This document shows, in pieces, positions 23,964 to 35,626 of a stretch of DNA of 64,000 nucleotides (positions within the stretch are counted from its first letter, which is position 1; the number at the start of each line of letters is the position of its first letter). The notes beneath the pieces are model-generated. The model made no database searches. It saw nothing but the letters and a program-made list of their open reading frames with translations, and was not told the origin of the DNA. The DNA is taken from assembly GCA_050084985.1 (NCBI GenBank), contig JBITNC010000001.1, positions 53,878,001 through 53,942,000 of the forward strand. Direction: 5' to 3'. The DNA comes from Nageia nagi. Its lineage: Eukaryota > Pinophyta. A program made the position numbers and the translations under genes.

Positions 23964-24462
23964 TGTTAGAATGTATAATGCATTATTGTAAAGGTTTTAT
24001 GATAATCTTCTATGTAAGTTTATTAATACTTAAAGGTATCATTTGATACCTTAAGTATTTAAGCGAATATGATAATATAACTTGTCCTACACTCCATGTC
24101 ATGAGCATACCCCTTAGGTAAAAAGATGTGCATGTCATGCTTTTGTACATTGGATAAAAGGGTGATCCAAAGAGATATTTTGGCCTATAAATAGAAAGCT
24201 CCCACTTTGTGATCATACATCAATTTATGAAGTAAAGTTATGCTATACGATGATGTTTAGGATAAAAGTGTAAGAGGATTGTAAGAGTTCATATTTGTTA
24301 AGAAAAGAGATCTAGTTAGTGGATATACTCCTAGTTGGAAGAACCACTTACATCTTATGTTGTCTTTGTGAGATTGCTTTGTGAGTCTATTAGATGTGTA
24401 TTGTGAGCTTTCATGTGATCTTGAGAGTTTAGAGTTGTTTATGTTATAATTCAATTCTCTTA
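23964..24462 (+). repeat. E1 3' LTR
   Basis: 499 bp, TGTTAGAATG to TTCTCTTA. The final CA is changed to TA. TATA box at 24186-24193. Direct repeat of 7299-7782. Confidence 0.92.
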
Positions 24463-24467
24463 GGTCC

Positions 24468-26627
24468 TACCAATCTTGAATCAATTCATCTTAGGTAATA
24501 ATATACTCTCACAAGGAGAAGTACTAGCTATTTTTCAAGGTTGTGATGTATGTTGGATTGACCAAATTAATTATCTTGATTAAATTTTTAATTTTTCTCC
24601 TAGGTTATTAGGATAATTTTTAAATGGATGAACGAACATGTGGTATCACTACACACACACTTGTCCACCTATATGGAGTTAAATCTAGACTAATAGAGGA
24701 TTTAAGGGTAATTAAGATGTACAAATTTTTCACCACTTGGATCATGAAATTAAAAAGCTCTAGTCTTCCTTATCTTCACCTCATGGCTTCCCAAACAAGT
24801 CATGTTATGAAATAAATATGCGGATGTGTTCATTTTAGGGGAAGCATTTTCAATGTTTACGTACTTTATAAATAAAGTAAATATGAAAAACAAATACAAT
24901 GCTTAAAAAGAAAACTACATCCAAATCATCCATAAGTATCAACAAAATAATTCAATATGTTTTGTTACAACCCCTAATGGATCTCTTTACAAAATTTTAT
25001 TAATTTTAAGTAACAACAAATGAGCCTAAGAGTCCAATGGGTTTTGTTATAACCTCTAATGGATCTTTATACAAAGATTTATTATTAAAAATTGAGGAAT
25101 TCTTCCCTTTGTTACTTAAAAATCGGACTTAAAATAATTTTTATTTGTAATTTATCATCAAAAAATTCATAGGTAAAAATATTTAAGAGAACTTTTATCC
25201 ACATGCATTAGGACAAAATTTTAAACCATGCATTTTAAAAAAAATTATCCACATAACAATAATCATGCATTAGAAAAAAATATTAAACCATGCAAAAATA
25301 AATTTTATCCATTCACATGTGTGTATAATAGCAATAATCATGTATTAAGATAAAATATTAACTGTGCATTCATAAAAAATTCTCCTATTTTTGTATTAAA
25401 TACATGATTAATAAAGTCCTTTATTATAATTTGCACTAAAGTAAAATTATAATTTAGCAAATAAAAAATATTAGCCTTAAAAAATTGCCCATAATGAATT
25501 AAAAAAATTAGTCTAAAAAAAACTTTAAACTTTAAATAGCAATTAATGCAACCTTTAGCTCATATTATTATTATTTTAAATAAACTATATATATATATAT
25601 AGCTCTTTAAAAATGCATGCATGTATTTTTATTTTAAAAAAATGCATACATGTAATATAAAGCTCTCTAAAAAATGCATGTATGTAATATAAAGCTTTCT
25701 AAAAATGCATGCATGTATTTTTTTATTTTTAAAAAATACATGCATGTAATATAAAGCTCTCTAAAAAATGCATGCATGTAATTTTTATTTTTTTTTAAAA
25801 TGCATCAATGTAATATAAAACTCTCTAAAAAATGCATGCATGTAATTTTTATTTTTTTTAAAATGCATCCATATAATATAAAGCTCTCTAAAAATTGCAT
25901 GCATATAATATATTTAAAAAATGCATCCATGTAATATAAAGCTCTCTAAAAAATGCATGCATGTAATATAAAGCTTTCTAAAAAATGAATGCATGTAATT
26001 TTTATTTTTAAAAATGCATGCATGTAATATATTTTTAAAAATGCATGCATGTAATATATTTTAAAAAATGCATGCATGTAATTTTTATTCTTAAAAATGC
26101 ATGCATGTAACTTACATGCAATTTTATTTTTACAAACTTATTAGTATTGTAAAAAAAAAATTGCAATAATAGCATTATAGTCAACAAAATTTCAATACTT
26201 TTAATTATATCTATATTAAGTAGAAACTTGCAAATTTAAGCTATAATAACACATTATTGCTATATTTAAGTAAATTTACTCAAAATTTGCAATTAACATA
26301 TTATTGCTATACATTAAACAATTTTACTTAAAAAAATTGCAACTAACAAACTATTGTTAGTAAAAAATAATGCATAGCAATAGCATACAAATTGAACTAT
26401 CATGTTAGTATAATAAAATAGCAATGATATATTATTTACATTGAACAAATTTTGCAAAAATGACTTTATAATCAAAGAACCAAAATGCTTAGTAATATAA
26501 GTAAAATTTGACAAAGAACATGGTAGGAGGAAGATTATACCTTCAAACCTTTTTTTACCTTACAATGTAGATGGAGAAAGAAGAGGAATTGACCTTCAAG
26601 GATAGGGAAGAGAAGCCTCCAAGAATG
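24468..26627 (-). other. E0 leader, LTR-proximal part
   Basis: Resumes the leader broken at 7298. 24470-24830 matches the leaders of E2 (about 19740-20060) and E3 (about 32790-33120). The rest is AT-rich with the TGCATGCATG array. No frame. Confidence 0.75.
25590..26115. repeat. Tandem array of GCATGCATGTAAT / AAAGCTCTCTAAAA units
   Basis: AAAGCTCTCTAAAA or a close variant recurs at about 25599, 25659, 25691, 25752, 25818, 25879, 25938 and 25970. Spacing is about 60-66 or 32 bases, with palindromic ATGCATGCAT between. It lies in the E0 leader and is non-coding. Confidence 0.85.
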
Positions 26628-26639
26628 GCTCTGATACCA
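26628..26639 (-). promoter_or_regulatory. E0 primer binding site (initiator tRNA-Met)
   Basis: GCTCTGATACCA on the plus strand is the exact complement of TGGTATCAGAGC. It stands two bases from the 5' LTR. Confidence 0.92.
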
Positions 26640-26641
26640 TT

Positions 26642-27103
26642 TGATGAAATTAACCCTTTTTGAATCAATATTTAGTTTATCAAGATCTTAATAAGACACT
26701 TAAAATATCAACATAATAGCATAATAACACTAGCCAATCTCATAAATAACATAAGATATAAAGTGATTCCTCCCTCCTTAGGAGTACATCCACTAATTAA
26801 GATGTTATTATTCTGAAGTACCTCTTTTACAGAATCTCTCCTCTCTCTTCAAACTTTAAACCTATAGCAAAGCTTGCTTCTAAAATTGTATAATATGAGA
26901 TGGACATACCTCTCTATTTATAAGAAGAAACCCACTCTTTAACTTTTCTTTAACCCAAAGGTAAAGTTAAAGATATTTTTATATTTAATCCGTTTCTTAT
27001 TTTTATTCCCTTAATACTTTAAGATATCTAAAGATAGTTTAAGCATTAAGTGAATTTATATTAAAGAAAAATATTACACAATATTACATTATAATTTCTA
27101 ATA
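26642..27103 (-). repeat. E0 5' LTR
   Basis: 462 bp. TATA box on the minus strand at 26915-26922. The terminal CA (as written) is changed to TA. Followed by TSD GGTTT. Confidence 0.88.
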
Positions 27104-27108
27104 GGTTT

Positions 27109-27489
27109 CACGTCAAAAAATGAAAATTTTAAGAAATACTGAAAGCATAATTTTCTATAGAATGAACAAATCAATAAATACATGCATACAATGAACAATA
27201 ATTCATAATGGTTGGACAAAGAAACAACCTACCTAATATACACTATCGTTACAATTTTTATATTTTAAGTAATAATTTTGCATACGTGGGGTGTTTTTGC
27301 AACCTACATACATTGTGTAGAGGCTGAGAAGAAGAGAGGCACCTTATTTTTTATGTTTTTTCATACCATTGATGGTGTACAAATAGGGGTGCACATGTTA
27401 GCAACATTGGATTTCATCATTCATCCACCATTCTTTGAGTTTTCATTTCTGTATCTACATTTATTAGCAAAATAATAACTCAAACCATG
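27109..27489. other. Unassigned interval between E0 and G1 gag
   Basis: No recognisable frame or repeat. If G1 once had pol or a 3' LTR here, it cannot be read. Confidence 0.45.
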
Positions 27490-28153
27490 TTAAGTACTTA
27501 CCGTTCCAATGCAAACTCTAGGTTGTGAAGGAGGTAAAGGATTTGTGAACACCCCTAATTGTCCATTATCAAGGTGCACAAGTCCATCATCCATAGTAGT
27601 ATTATCATCCATCCTAATTATTTTCTTATTAATGAAATCCTAAATAATATGCCTTAAGAGTCTTGTAATTTCTTGTTAGATATCCAAGTACCTTGTGATA
27701 ATTGTAAAATTCTTCATATCCAAAATGTGTAGGCACACCATTAAGAAATTTAGGTTCAATATTAGATGGAAGTTTAATAAGTTCCCCTTTCAACAACATA
27801 TTGAGAATATTGTTAGTAGTATCAATCAACTCTGTAAATTTTCTTTGAGGTTTAGTATTTCTTTAAGTAATTTTCTTGTTATATGTTGAAGTTTCCTTAG
27901 TATCAACATTATTTACTTTAGATTTTTTATTTTTTTCAAGAGTATTTACCTTCTTATCATATGTTTGAGGTTTGTTACTATGCATAACATATAATTTTGT
28001 AATACAAACCATTTTTTTAAACAAAACATCCATCATTTCACCTAATGCCATATCACAATTAGAAATAACCAATAGCTTATACATAGGTAGTAAAGCATTT
28101 ATGAATGAATCTTTCAAATCTTGTTTAGGTATTATAATCTTATTAGTAGTTTG
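27490..28153 (-). pseudogene. G1 gag, C-terminal piece
   Basis: Open stretches 27863-28117 (KDSFINALLPMYKLLVISNC, DMALGEMMDVLFKKM, then a Lys-rich linker) and 27629-27829 (LNMLLKGELIKLPSN, HFGYEEFYNYHKVLGYLTRN). The LLPMYK plus following block resembles the C-terminal half of gypsy gag. The end (to about 27490) is rich in Asp and Pro (MDDNTTMDDGLVHLDNGQL, NPLPPSQP). There is no clear zinc knuckle. Confidence 0.62.
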
Positions 28154-28642
28154 TGAAAGAATTGAACTATAACAATAATAATCCTAAACTACCAATATCT
28201 CATGAAAGCTCTCAAATTCAAATATAATAATTTCATAAACAAGATAATCTCATAAAGTAACTCAATATGTAAAGTTGTTCTTTCAACTAGGAGTACATCC
28301 ATTAACTAGATCTTTACTTCACTCACAAATACAACTCTCTTACAATTCTCCTAATCTCAACTCCTACACTTCTATCCTATAGCATAACCTTACTCCATAA
28401 TTGGTATGTAATTACAAAGAAGGAGCCTTCTATTTATAGGCCAAAATCTCTCTTTGAATTACCTAAGCATAACATGCACATCCTGTTACCCAAGGGGCAT
28501 GCTCATAACATGGAGTGTAGGATAAGTTATATTATTATATTCATTAAAATACTTAAGGTATCAAATAATACCCTTAATTATTAGTGAATTTACATAGAAA
28601 ATTTAATACAACCTTTACAATAATACATTATACATTCCAACA
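28154..28642 (-). repeat. E3 3' LTR
   Basis: 489 bp, TGAAAGAATTG to CATTCCAACA as written. TATA box on the minus strand at 28431-28438. The polypurine tract in reverse (CTCCTCCTTAATAC) adjoins. Confidence 0.92.
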
Positions 28643-29541
28643 CTCCTCCTTAATACAATATTGGGATAGAACGAGTAAGAGAGAAGAAAAAGAGAAAGTA
28701 AGAGAGTTCTCCTCCTAACAGATATGATGAAAATGAGAACTTTTTACATATTTGTGAATTAAAAAAGATATAATTTGAGACTCACTACTTTGCCAAATAT
28801 AATCATTAACCATAACTAGTTTCAATATACATGAAGTAGTTATCCAACTGGAAGTCATGAAGAGTTTCCAAGAGCCTACATACTTGAGGTAAGTAAACTA
28901 CAATCTCAAAGAAACTTGCAAGTCATAAGTAACTCAAATAATAAGATTAGTTAGATATATCATATTCATATCAACAAAGATAGATGAATCACACAAATAA
29001 CATTATGAACTAATCAATGGTGCACTATAAGTCATCACAAAGATGCCATGTAAAAACTTTATAGTCACCTGTTATATATAAAACATGTGTTGATTATCAT
29101 TACAAACTAGAGCATGCACATATGAGTTCCTCACATGTGAAAAACTAAATAATGCCAAAAGACACATAAGAGTTTCTAACATATGGATAACTGAATAGTG
29201 CTAGATCATGCACATAAGAGTTCCTCACATATGGATAACTGAATAGTGCCAAATGACACATAAGAGTTTCTTACATATGGATAATTGAATAGTGCTAGAT
29301 TGATTAGAAATAAAATATGTACATATGAGTTCCTCACATATGGATAACTGAATAGTGCTAAAATACACAAGAGTTTTTCACATATGGATAACTAAATAGT
29401 GTTAGATTGGCAAATTTGTACAATAAGCTCCTCACGTAGAGCAAACTTACCATAAAAGTGTACAACAAAATCAACACTATACAACATAAAATCCTCCTAG
29501 GGGTGAAGTTGTCATCATAAACATGAATTTAATAAAAGAAT
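28643..29541 (-). other. E3 3' untranslated region with repeats
   Basis: Non-coding. Holds the clearest array of the family 3' UTR motif (29120-29410). Confidence 0.75.
29120..29410. repeat. Irregular tandem repeat of TTCCTCACATATGGATAACT
   Basis: GAGTT(C/T)(C/T)T(C/A/T)ACAT recurs at about 29123, 29170, 29218, 29266, 29328 and 29370, a spacing of 42-62 bases. Each copy is followed by GGATAACTGAATAGTG or a variant. Fewer, worn copies sit at the same place in E0, E1 and E2, so the array belongs to the family. Confidence 0.85.
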
Positions 29542-31720
29542 TCAAATTTCACTCCTCTTTGAAGGTAACTTCACCAACCTGATAGCATCTTTTAGCTTAC
29601 ATAACTGAGCTTCTAAGAGGGGCTTGGTGAACAAATCAATAGAGTTCAAGGTGGATAGACAATACTTTAGGTGGAGGATGCCATCAAAAACCTTCTCCCT
29701 AACAAAATAGGCATGGATTTCCACATGTTTTATTCTCTAATAAAAAATTGGATTCTTAGCCAAAGAAATAGCTGACTGATTATCTGAAGAGATCAAATAT
29801 GAACCACCTTGCTCATACCCAATTTTTTTTAGAATATGCCTAAGCTAAATGGCTTCCTAGGTTACAATAGACATGGCATGATATTCAACTTCTATGATGA
29901 AAAGAGAAATAATAAGTTACTTCTTAGAAGCCCAAGAGATAACACCTGAACTAATGCTAAACACATACATAGAGGTGGACTTTCTATCATCTCTATCTCC
30001 CCCATACTTAGAATCTGAGAATCTATAGAGAAAAACTAAAAGTAATTTGGAATACTTAAGAGCAAGATCCTTAGTCCCTATAACATACCATAAAATATTG
30101 CTTAACAACATTGAGGTTGAGGGCTCATGGTTATTGTTAATCTTAGTAATTAAGGATTTGGTCAAGGTCATGCTCCTTATTACCCTTTGTGTTAGAGAAT
30201 TTTATTCCTATGGTGATTTATTTACATCAATATCCAACTAGCTAGAGTAACTAAAGAGTCCTCTAGATCATCAACATTCTCATTAAAAGCAAATTCTTCA
30301 TGAAGTTCATTAAACTTTACATCCCTTGAAATGAATATTGCTTTATAAGTTGGAGATTAAGGCCTATATCCTCTATGCTAACTATCATAACCGACAAAGA
30401 TACATTTGTTAGCTCTCTGGTCTAACTTCTTTCTTTTCTCAAAAATAATGTAGGAGAAAGCTTCATAACCAAACACCTTAAGGTGAGAAATGTTAGGTTT
30501 TCTTTCTAACCATTCCTTACAAGGAGTTTTATACTAAACAACTTTGGTGGAACACCTATTCAAAGTGTAAATAGTAGTGCTCATAGCTTCACCCCATAAG
30601 AACTTAAGAAGATTACCCAACATGCATCTAGCCATCTCTATGATTATTCTACTTTTCTATTCGACAACACCATTCTACTAAGGAGTGTATGGAATTGTAA
30701 AATGCCTTTTAATTCCATACTTAGCATAATAGTCATTGAACTCATTACTTTATATTTTTCTCCATTATCTGATTTCAACATTTTGATTTTAAGGTTTGTT
30801 TGATTCTCAACAAAGGCCTTAAAAATCTTAAAACTCTCAAAATTTTGATCCTTATGTTCAAGTAGATACCCAAAGGTCATCCTACTAAAGTCATCAATAA
30901 AGGTCAAGATGTAAGATGCTCCTCCAAGCGATTTAGTTGAAATGGATCCATCAAATCAGAATGCATAAGTTGAAGAAGTTAAGATGCTCTTATTGCCTTA
31001 TCTTTTTTAAACTTTTATCTATGCATCTTGCTAAGAATGCACTTCTTACATAGACCAACCAAAGGAGAAATTGAAGGCAAACCTTCCATATGTTCTTGGG
31101 TTTTCATGACTTGAATACTCTTATGGTTACAGTGCCCTAAATGATGGTGCCAAATATTACCTTTAGAACACATACTAGAAATAAGACACATCTTTGATGG
31201 AACTTAATACATAATGTAGAGGTTATATTTTACAAATCCTTTAACTAAAATGGTAAGTCCTTTCTTAATGCACTAGTTTTGAGATTCAAATTTAAAGGAG
31301 TACCTTTTTTTATGCAACTTGGATCATGAAGAGAAGGTTCATCCTTAACTTATGAGCATAGAGAACATTGTTAAAAACCTTTCTGTGAATTAGCACACTT
31401 CCAATTCCTTGGACTTCAAGGGTAGAGTTATCACCTATCACAACTGCATCCTTATTATACTTGTAAAATTTTTAAACTTTTCCTTTTCAAAGCATAGGTG
31501 ATTAGTGCAACCAGAGTCAACAATCCATTCAGATGAAAAAGTGCAAGACATGGAGTAGAATGTCGTAATAAAACTAGCATAAGTATTTTTCTCTCTTTTG
31601 TAGTTTTTTACATTTCCATTACCTTTGTACTTTTTTTTGTTTTTCTTTTTGTAACTATCAACTTCTTTGTAACCTTGCATGCCACAATAGTTACAATTGC
31701 CATCAAATGTTTTCTTAATA
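29542..31720 (-). pseudogene. E3 pol remnant: protease, integrase, RNase H; RT deleted
   Basis: Right to left. Zinc knuckle remains and protease in one open stretch, 31438-31680, with SEWIVDSGCTNHLCFEKEKF, so the catalytic Asp is kept. Gag-pre-integrase about 31000-31180. Integrase: 30644-30907, with FIDDFSRMTFGYLLEHKDQN and MLKSDNGEKYK; the third acidic residue is kept in GVVE, but a TAG follows it at once. The linker HEPST (about 30115) then passes directly into RNase H (GTKDLALKYSK, GGDRDDRKSTSMYVFS, 29917-30171). RT, with its YVDD, is absent. The C-terminus FTKPLLEAQLCKLKDAIRLV is open at 29542-29724. Confidence 0.87.
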
Positions 31721-32510
31721 TAAAAAATATTTATTTTGCTTTTCTATCTCTTTGTTTGAAATGATTATTGTTACTATTGTTCTTACTATTGTGTTTGTTA
31801 TTCTTATTACTATTGTAACCATTGCCTCTTTTCTAAGCCTTTTGGTGGAAGAAAGGTAAGATTTATTTTAATGGTTGAAACTTCTTCTTAAAAAGAGTTT
31901 TGGTTGCTTCAAGAGTAATGTTATTATCATTAGAAGAAGAAATCAACCCTTTATTGTTAAGAGTTTTCTCATATTTCAATAGGTGCTTTGAAAGATTCTC
32001 AAGGGAGATGAATTTTTTTTTTATCATCAAGTTTTATTTTCATAACTGTTACAAAGTTTTCAAATTTTGATGAGAGGCTTTGAAGAATGATGAAGACCAT
32101 GAAATTATCATTGATCCAATTGCACCCACAAGCAATAAGTTGGGTCCTTAGATTAATAATTTTATTTAAGTAGATAGCCACATTTTTATCTTCCCCTTGA
32201 TGAGATTGATGCAACTTTTAGAAAATGGTAAACCTTCTTGAAAAGTTTGAACCAATATAGATTTACTTTAGCTTATCTCATACATCATTTGTTGAGGTTG
32301 AGGAGGATATCATTAGGAGCACATCATCTAAAATTACACGGTAAATCATGGAGGTTGCTAATTCATTCTTTGTGTTAAGCCTCTAGTGCCTTATCATCTA
32401 TAGGAAGTACAAGGTTCTCATTCATTATTTACCATAGTTTTCTTACCTACAATTTGACTTTCATCTGAGGTTCCCAAATCCTATAGTTGGAACCATCAAG
32501 AATGTGTTTG
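31721..32510 (-). pseudogene. E3 gag remnant
   Basis: The open stretch 31999-32214 contains HQGEDKNVAIYLNKIINL, CGCNWINDNFMVFIILQSLS and KFENFVTVMKIKLDDKKK, the core of copia gag. Further N-terminal parts (about 32220-32500) are readable with stops. An Asn/Ser-rich linker and knuckle remains lie at 31690-31850. Confidence 0.8.
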
Positions 32511-35500
32511 GGTAAAAATGATTCTTCTATTTGCTACAAAAATATGAAATAATAAGCATATGTTTTCAATAAACCAAGTAAATAATATATGTTACATTTA
32601 ACATTAAAGACATGCTTGATTTCATTCACAAGTGCAAATGTTTTACAATTCAAATAATAACCCATATACTAAAATACATTTCTCATCTCAAGAACCATAG
32701 ATGTAGAGTGATATTGTTGAGGCTTATTTTCTTATCTAAAATTAGGGTTTCACTTGGATACCCACACAAGAGGAGCCCAAGTACTACCAATCCTCAACTA
32801 GTTCCTCTTGGGTAGCAATATACTCTCACAAGGAGAAGTAATAGCTATTTTTCAAAGTTCTCACATTTATTGGATCTTTCAAATTATTAATCTTGATTAG
32901 GTTTCAAGTTGTCCTCCTAGGTTATCAGGATAATCCCTGAATGGATGTATGGATATGTGGTATCACTACACACATACCTATCTATCTATTGGAGTTAAAT
33001 CTAGACCAACAGAGGACTTAAGGGCAATTAAAGAGTACAAACTTTTCACCATTTGGATCATCAAACTTAAAAGCTTCAATCCACCTATTCACACTTCATA
33101 GCTCCCTAAACAAGTCATGTTACAGAATGTACATGCAAATGTGTTTATTTTAAGAGGTTGCTCATATCAATGTTTGCATTTTTGTTTGCATAAATAAATA
33201 AATCAAATTTATAAAATATGAAATAAAAGAGCATAAATATAATGTCATCCATTCATAACTTGAACCCTAAGTGTCCAATGGATTTTGTTTACTAACCCCT
33301 AAAGGACATCTTTACATCAATCTTTATTTTGTACAAGTTTATTCCATACTTTGAATAAGGATAAATACTCAACATGCATTTATGCATCTTAAAAATAAGT
33401 TCTAATCATTAACTTAAAACAAAAAATTAAGCATAAGCAAGAAGCATGCATTTAATTTAACTTTAAAAATTTAAGTACAAATCATGCATTATTTACTTAA
33501 TTTGCATAAGACTATTCTTACATAAGTAACTTGCATAAACATACATTATTCCAACTTAAGTACTAAGCATGCATTATTCTAATTTATGTACTAAGCATGC
33601 ATTATTATAACTTATGTACTAAGCATGCATTATTCTAATTTATGTACTAAGCATGCATTTCACTTAAAATTTTTAAGTTCTAAGCATAAACTTAAAAATT
33701 TAAGTCCTTAAGCATGTGTAAAAAATTAAGCTTTAAGCATTAAAATAAATTCTTTATTCACATAACTTGCATAAAAAGACATCATAACTTAAGTAATAAT
33801 CATGCATTACTTCAACTTAAAAATTTAGTTCTAAGTATGCATTATTAGCTTAAAAAGTTAAGTTCTAAGCATGTCTTAAAAAAATAAGTGATCTAAGAAA
33901 GTTAAAGTAATAGGCATGCCATAATTTGACATAAGATTTTATAAAAAAATAAACACTTAGAAGGACATGCAAAAATTTAAGTCAAATACTCATCATCTTG
34001 GCCCCCTTTTGACTTAAAACATAAGATCCCTTAAAAAACATTAGGTATGGAAAATTAGGGTAGCATTGAAAAAAGGAGTGCACAAGGTAGTTAGCCATGG
34101 AAAAACATATATATATACATTAGATGAATGTGCACAAGGAGGTGCAAAGAAAAAAACACCCCCCTGGTTGCCCAAGTTAATGGAAAATGACAATATATCT
34201 AGATCAATGTGCATGAAGATTCCAAATTTGGTAAACAAGAAATTTTAAGCACCTATCTTGCTTAATTTATAAATATATTATCTAAAAGTCTATGTCAAAC
34301 ACAACCACCCCACTCGTACGATGAAAACCATACTTAAAAACAAACCTCAATGGTTTGGCCACCTCAACTCATGGAGTCCTCCCCAAACCATGTCCTTCTG
34401 ATGGGGAAAATAAAGACAACCCCCATCTTATTCAGCATGCTAGCATCTAGGTCATCCTAACTGCTACCTCACATGGAATTGTGGGGCCCACTACAACATC
34501 ATCTCTCATCACATTTTCTCTTCAATTACGTGAAGAGCTTGGTGAATGGGCTATGAGGGAGGATAGTGGGGAGATGCATCGTAGGGAGACCAGAGTGGAG
34601 TAGAGCAAGGAGGTCATCGAAGTGATAGTCAAATGCCAGTAGTAACTCATCCCCCTACTAATAATGAAAGCATTTAGGTGCAAAGAAACTCACAACCAGT
34701 AGGGGAAAGCACAGTGGATTGGGAATAGGAGATGCAAATTGAAATCACATCAATGCTATGTGAGTCCCACAAGTAGGGTAATGGGAAGAGATCAAAAGGA
34801 TAGATCACACGATGATCATAAGAGGTCCACTTTGCCCCCTATGCTACAATGAGAGAGGAAACAAGCAGTGAAGTGCCAACTAACTCATCCAATTACTAAA
34901 TGTGGTCTAGTAATTAGATATCCCTAGCCTACAATGGTGTACAAGATACCAGATAATAAAGGCCATTTGAAACCCTAGGAATTATAACAAGCAAAGGGAA
35001 AGTTAGCATCAAATCTGGCTAAGTGAGCGAGAGAAATGGTGCCTACAAGGAGCTAAAGGGGGGTGGTGGAGGAACAACAAAGGTGGAGGTTGTTTCTGCC
35101 AACATAGATTTTTATTTGATCACCATGAAGTTTGAATTTTTGTTTTTAAATACCACCACTTTGATTGCAACTTTTAATAAATTTGATTGTACAAGAATTT
35201 GATTACAAAAATTAATAAAGAATTTTAATTACAAAGCTGAGAATAGCCCCCTTTTTTTATTGTGTAAAAAAATTCCTCATCATATAAAAAATACACCCTT
35301 TTTAATGAGCAATGGCTAATAATATTATAATTTCTATACTAACCATCATGTTAAAAAAAATAATAACAATAGGCTCATTAGAGGTTAGTAAAAATTTTAG
35401 CCATATTGTACAAATAACAAAAAAAAGGCTAACATATAATTCAAGTTTTGTTAGTGACATTCATAAAGTAAGAGAAAAAAAGAGATTATATGTAGGTTAT

Positions 35501-35612
35501 ACCTTCTCTTATGTTTACCTCAACAATTAATTAAAGAGATGAGGTATGAAGATCACCAAGTTGTAGAAGAAGAGCTTCCACACCAAGAATATGAAAAAGA
35601 GCCTTCAACCTT
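32511..35612 (-). other. E3 leader
   Basis: 32630-33330 matches the leaders of E0, E1 and E2. Next is a stretch of repeated ACTAAGCATGCATTATT words (about 33540-33660, spaced about 28-30 bases), then a segment with clearly higher GC (about 34290-35090) that has no counterpart in the other copies, then AT-rich DNA. Small open frames here carry no family features. Confidence 0.7.
33540..33660. repeat. Short tandem repeat with GCATGCATTATT core
   Basis: AAGCATGCATTATT-type units separated by CTTATGTACT or similar, four to five copies about 28-30 bases apart. Related words occur at the same place in the E2 leader. Confidence 0.75.
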
Positions 35613-35624
35613 GCTCTGATACCA
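35613..35624 (-). promoter_or_regulatory. E3 primer binding site (initiator tRNA-Met)
   Basis: GCTCTGATACCA on the plus strand, an exact match, two bases from the 5' LTR. Confidence 0.93.
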
Positions 35625-35626
35625 AA

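Larger units (their letters stand above)
7299..24462 (+). mobile_element. E1: Ty1/copia LTR retrotransposon, interrupted by E2
   Basis: The only plus-strand copia element. 5' LTR 7299-7782, primer site, leader, gag, pol, 3' UTR, 3' LTR 23964-24462. TSD AGTCC (7294-7298) and GGTCC (24463-24467), one mismatch. The host sequence on either side joins into the E0 leader as predicted from the E2 and E3 leaders. E2 splits pol at 14364. Length without E2 is about 8.3 kb. Confidence 0.9.
2453..27103 (-). mobile_element. E0: Ty1/copia LTR retrotransposon, interrupted by E1
   Basis: The outermost copia element of the nest. Its left LTR starts at 2453 and its right LTR ends at 27103. The flanking 5-bp duplication is perfect: GGTTT at 2448-2452 and 27104-27108. 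Order on the minus strand: 5' LTR, primer site, leader, then E1 (7299-24467 including one TSD) sitting in the leader, the rest of the leader, integrase, reverse transcriptase (RT), RNase H, 3' UTR, 3' LTR. Without the nested DNA it is about 7.5 kb. Gag, protease and the integrase N-terminus are absent, so this copy could not transpose by itself. Confidence 0.88.

Noticed and set aside
34066-34248. Overlapping open frames on both strands in the E3 leader
   Set aside because: About 60 codons each, mirror images of one another, without known motifs.
35613-35624. tRNA-Met-like sequences as tRNA gene fragments
   Set aside because: Each lies two bases from an LTR, as expected of primer binding sites; no cloverleaf follows.
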